From positions 1 through 5,893 of the forward strand of contig DHJG01000018.1 of the NCBI GenBank assembly GCA_002404215.1: 5,893 nt of DNA. Reading direction: 5' to 3'. Under the pieces are notes generated by a model. The model did not search any database and was not told the origin of the DNA. It saw nothing but the letters and a program-made list of their open reading frames with translations. Shown here in pieces: positions 4,629 to 5,893 of this stretch (position 1 is its first letter; the number at the start of each line of letters is the position of its first letter). Source of the stretch: Desulfosporosinus sp. UBA4726 (GTDB lineage: Bacteria > Bacillota > Desulfitobacteriia > Desulfitobacteriales > Desulfitobacteriaceae). Both the position numbers and the translations under genes were made by a program.

Positions 4629-5893
4629 ATGTATACAGGTAATGAATTGAGGGATATGTTTCTTAAGTATTTTGAGGCTAGGGGGCATAGGCTAATACCT
4701 AGTGCTTCGCTCATTCCGAAGGATGATCCGACCCTTTTATTGACAGTTGCAGGTATGGTTCCTTTTAAACCTTATTTTCAACGTCGGGTTGAACCTCCTT
4801 TTCTGCGAGCTACAACTGCTCAAAAATGTGTTCGTACCCCTGACATTGAAGAAGTAGGCAAAACTGCTCGCCATCATACCTATTTCGAAATGCTAGGGAA
4901 CTTTTCGTTTGGGGATTACTTTAAAGAGGAAGCGATTCCCTGGGCTTGGGAGTTTATTACAGAAGTATTAAAAATTCCTGTGGAGAAACTTTGGGTGACG
5001 ATTTATCCTGAAGATGATGATGCAAAAAGGATTTGGATGGAGAAAGCCGGTGTTAAGCCCGAGCGAATCATAGGAGATCCAGAGAACTTTTGGGCAGCCG
5101 GTCCAACAGGACCTTGTGGTCCCTGTTCAGAGATTTATGTTGATCTTGGAGAAGACAGAGGGTGTGGCAAGCCAGACTGTGGCGCGGGTAGTTGTGAATG
5201 TGATCGCTTCCTGGAGATCTGGAATTTGGTGTTTATGCAGTATAATCGCGATGAAGCAGGTGTCTTGACTCCCCTGCCGAAACAAAACATTGATACCGGT
5301 ATGGGGTTAGAGCGGATTGCGTCTGTCATGCAAGGGGTGGAGACGAATTTTGATACAGATTTGTTCCGACCCATTATTGACCATGTGGCAGCACTGGGGG
5401 GAGTTAACTATAAAGATAACTCTAAAAATGATTTAGCTCTGAAAGTGGTAGCAGACCACGTTCGAGCGGTATCGTTTATGCTGGCAGACGGGATTCGGCC
5501 GAATAATGAAGGAAGAGGGTATGTCCTTCGCCGGATTTTGCGTCGCGCCGTCCGCTATGCCAAACTCTTGGGGATTGATAAACCGTTCCTAGAGTCCGTC
5601 TTTAGGATTATTCAAAGGGATTATGCTCATGCCTATCCAGAGCTCAAGGAAAACGAGAATTTTATTTTGAATCATTTAAACTTGGAGGAAAAAAACTTTC
5701 AAGCAACGCTGGAACAAGGTACACAGATGTTGCAGGAAAAGGTCAAGGAGCTCATAAAACAAGGCGAGACGGTTTTAACCGGACCCGATGCTTTTTATCT
5801 TTATGAAACTTATGGCTTTCCAGTGGAGCTTACGGAAGAGATGCTTGAAGAACAAGGACTATCCGTTGATATGCTGTCCTATAAAACGGCGGC
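4629..5893 (+). CDS. alaS: Alanyl-tRNA synthetase (3' end outside window)
   Basis: AlaRS charges tRNA-Ala with alanine in the cytoplasm, and the full protein also edits mischarged Ser and Gly. The frame is open to the right edge, giving 421 of roughly 875 residues. The class II core is complete: PTLLLTVAGMVPFKPYF (34-50), the motif 2 region FLRATTAQKCVRTPDIEEVG, then ARHHTYFEMLGNFSFGDYF (80-98), GPTGPCGPCSEIY (158-170) and motif 3 GMGLERI (224-230). The tRNA-recognition helical domain follows, with ADHVRAVSFMLADG (275-288) and GRGYVLRRILRRAVRY (295-310). The editing and C-Ala domains lie beyond the window. A cysteine-rich insertion (Cys179, 184, 189, 191) precedes EIWNLVFMQYNRD, as in many clostridial enzymes. 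The ATG at 4629 has AAAGGAG (4611-4617) 11 bases upstream, and MYTGNELRDMFLKYFEARGH is the usual N-terminus. Expression probably depends on the 4319 promoter and on passing the leader terminator. Confidence 0.97.
   Translation, partial: MYTGNELRDMFLKYFEARGHRLIPSASLIPKDDPTLLLTVAGMVPFKPYFQRRVEPPFLRATTAQKCVRTPDIEEVGKTARHHTYFEMLGNFSFGDYFKEEAIPWAWEFITEVLKIPVEKLWVTIYPEDDDAKRIWMEKAGVKPERIIGDPENFWAAGPTGPCGPCSEIYVDLGEDRGCGKPDCGAGSCECDRFLEIWNLVFMQYNRDEAGVLTPLPKQNIDTGMGLERIASVMQGVETNFDTDLFRPIIDHVAALGGVNYKDNSKNDLALKVVADHVRAVSFMLADGIRPNNEGRGYVLRRILRRAVRYAKLLGIDKPFLESVFRIIQRDYAHAYPELKENENFILNHLNLEEKNFQATLEQGTQMLQEKVKELIKQGETVLTGPDAFYLYETYGFPVELTEEMLEEQGLSVDMLSYKTA

Noticed and set aside
5135..5374. 79-residue open frame on the minus strand
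   Set aside because: It is antisense to the conserved catalytic domain of alaS and its translation resembles no family I know.

Overview
The window looks like ordinary chromosome from an anaerobic low-to-moderate-GC Firmicute. I infer the Clostridia, most likely the Peptococcaceae (Desulfitobacterium or Desulfosporosinus type), from strong AAGGAG-type ribosome binding sites, sigma-A-like promoters, T-box-type RNA vocabulary, and the gene order AI-2E family protein followed by alaS. All genes are on the + strand.

Region 1 (1-2323) is a sulfur-trafficking operon. It holds the C-terminal two thirds of a NifS/IscS cysteine desulfurase (cut by the window's left edge), a 125-residue IscU/NifU-like Fe-S scaffold, and the tRNA 2-thiouridylase MnmA. 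The desulfurase releases sulfur from cysteine. The scaffold uses it to build Fe-S clusters, and MnmA uses it to thiolate U34 of Glu, Gln and Lys tRNAs. Gaps are 19 and 7 bases and no terminator lies between the genes.

Region 2 (2324-3281) has a possible promoter, then a two-repeat PRC-barrel protein and a 66-residue zinc-ribbon protein whose start overlaps the previous stop by 4 bases. Neither has a known function. A perfect 16-bp bidirectional-type terminator hairpin closes the unit.

Region 3 (3282-4313) encodes a 343-residue AI-2E-family (PerM/YtvI-like) membrane protein. Its best start is the internal ATG at 3282, not an in-frame TTG inside the terminator.

Region 4 (4314-4628) is a 315-base non-coding leader before alaS and is the most interesting part of the window. 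A strong promoter (TTGACA, 18 bases, TATACT) begins 5 bases after the AI-2E stop. Within about 60 bases of the expected transcript start comes a recognisable T-box antiterminator motif and then a strong intrinsic terminator. The T-box bulge has lost one G compared with the consensus, and there is no room for a normal Stem I with a specifier loop. The motif therefore looks like a relic or a rewired attenuator. Beyond it lie two near-identical 18-base direct repeats (16/18 matches) that flank a GC-rich double-hairpin island. The second hairpin resembles another terminator.

Region 5 (4629-5893) is the N-terminal 421 codons of alanyl-tRNA synthetase, running off the right edge. It contains the complete aminoacylation core. 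I see no CRISPR array, tRNA, rRNA or transposase gene.
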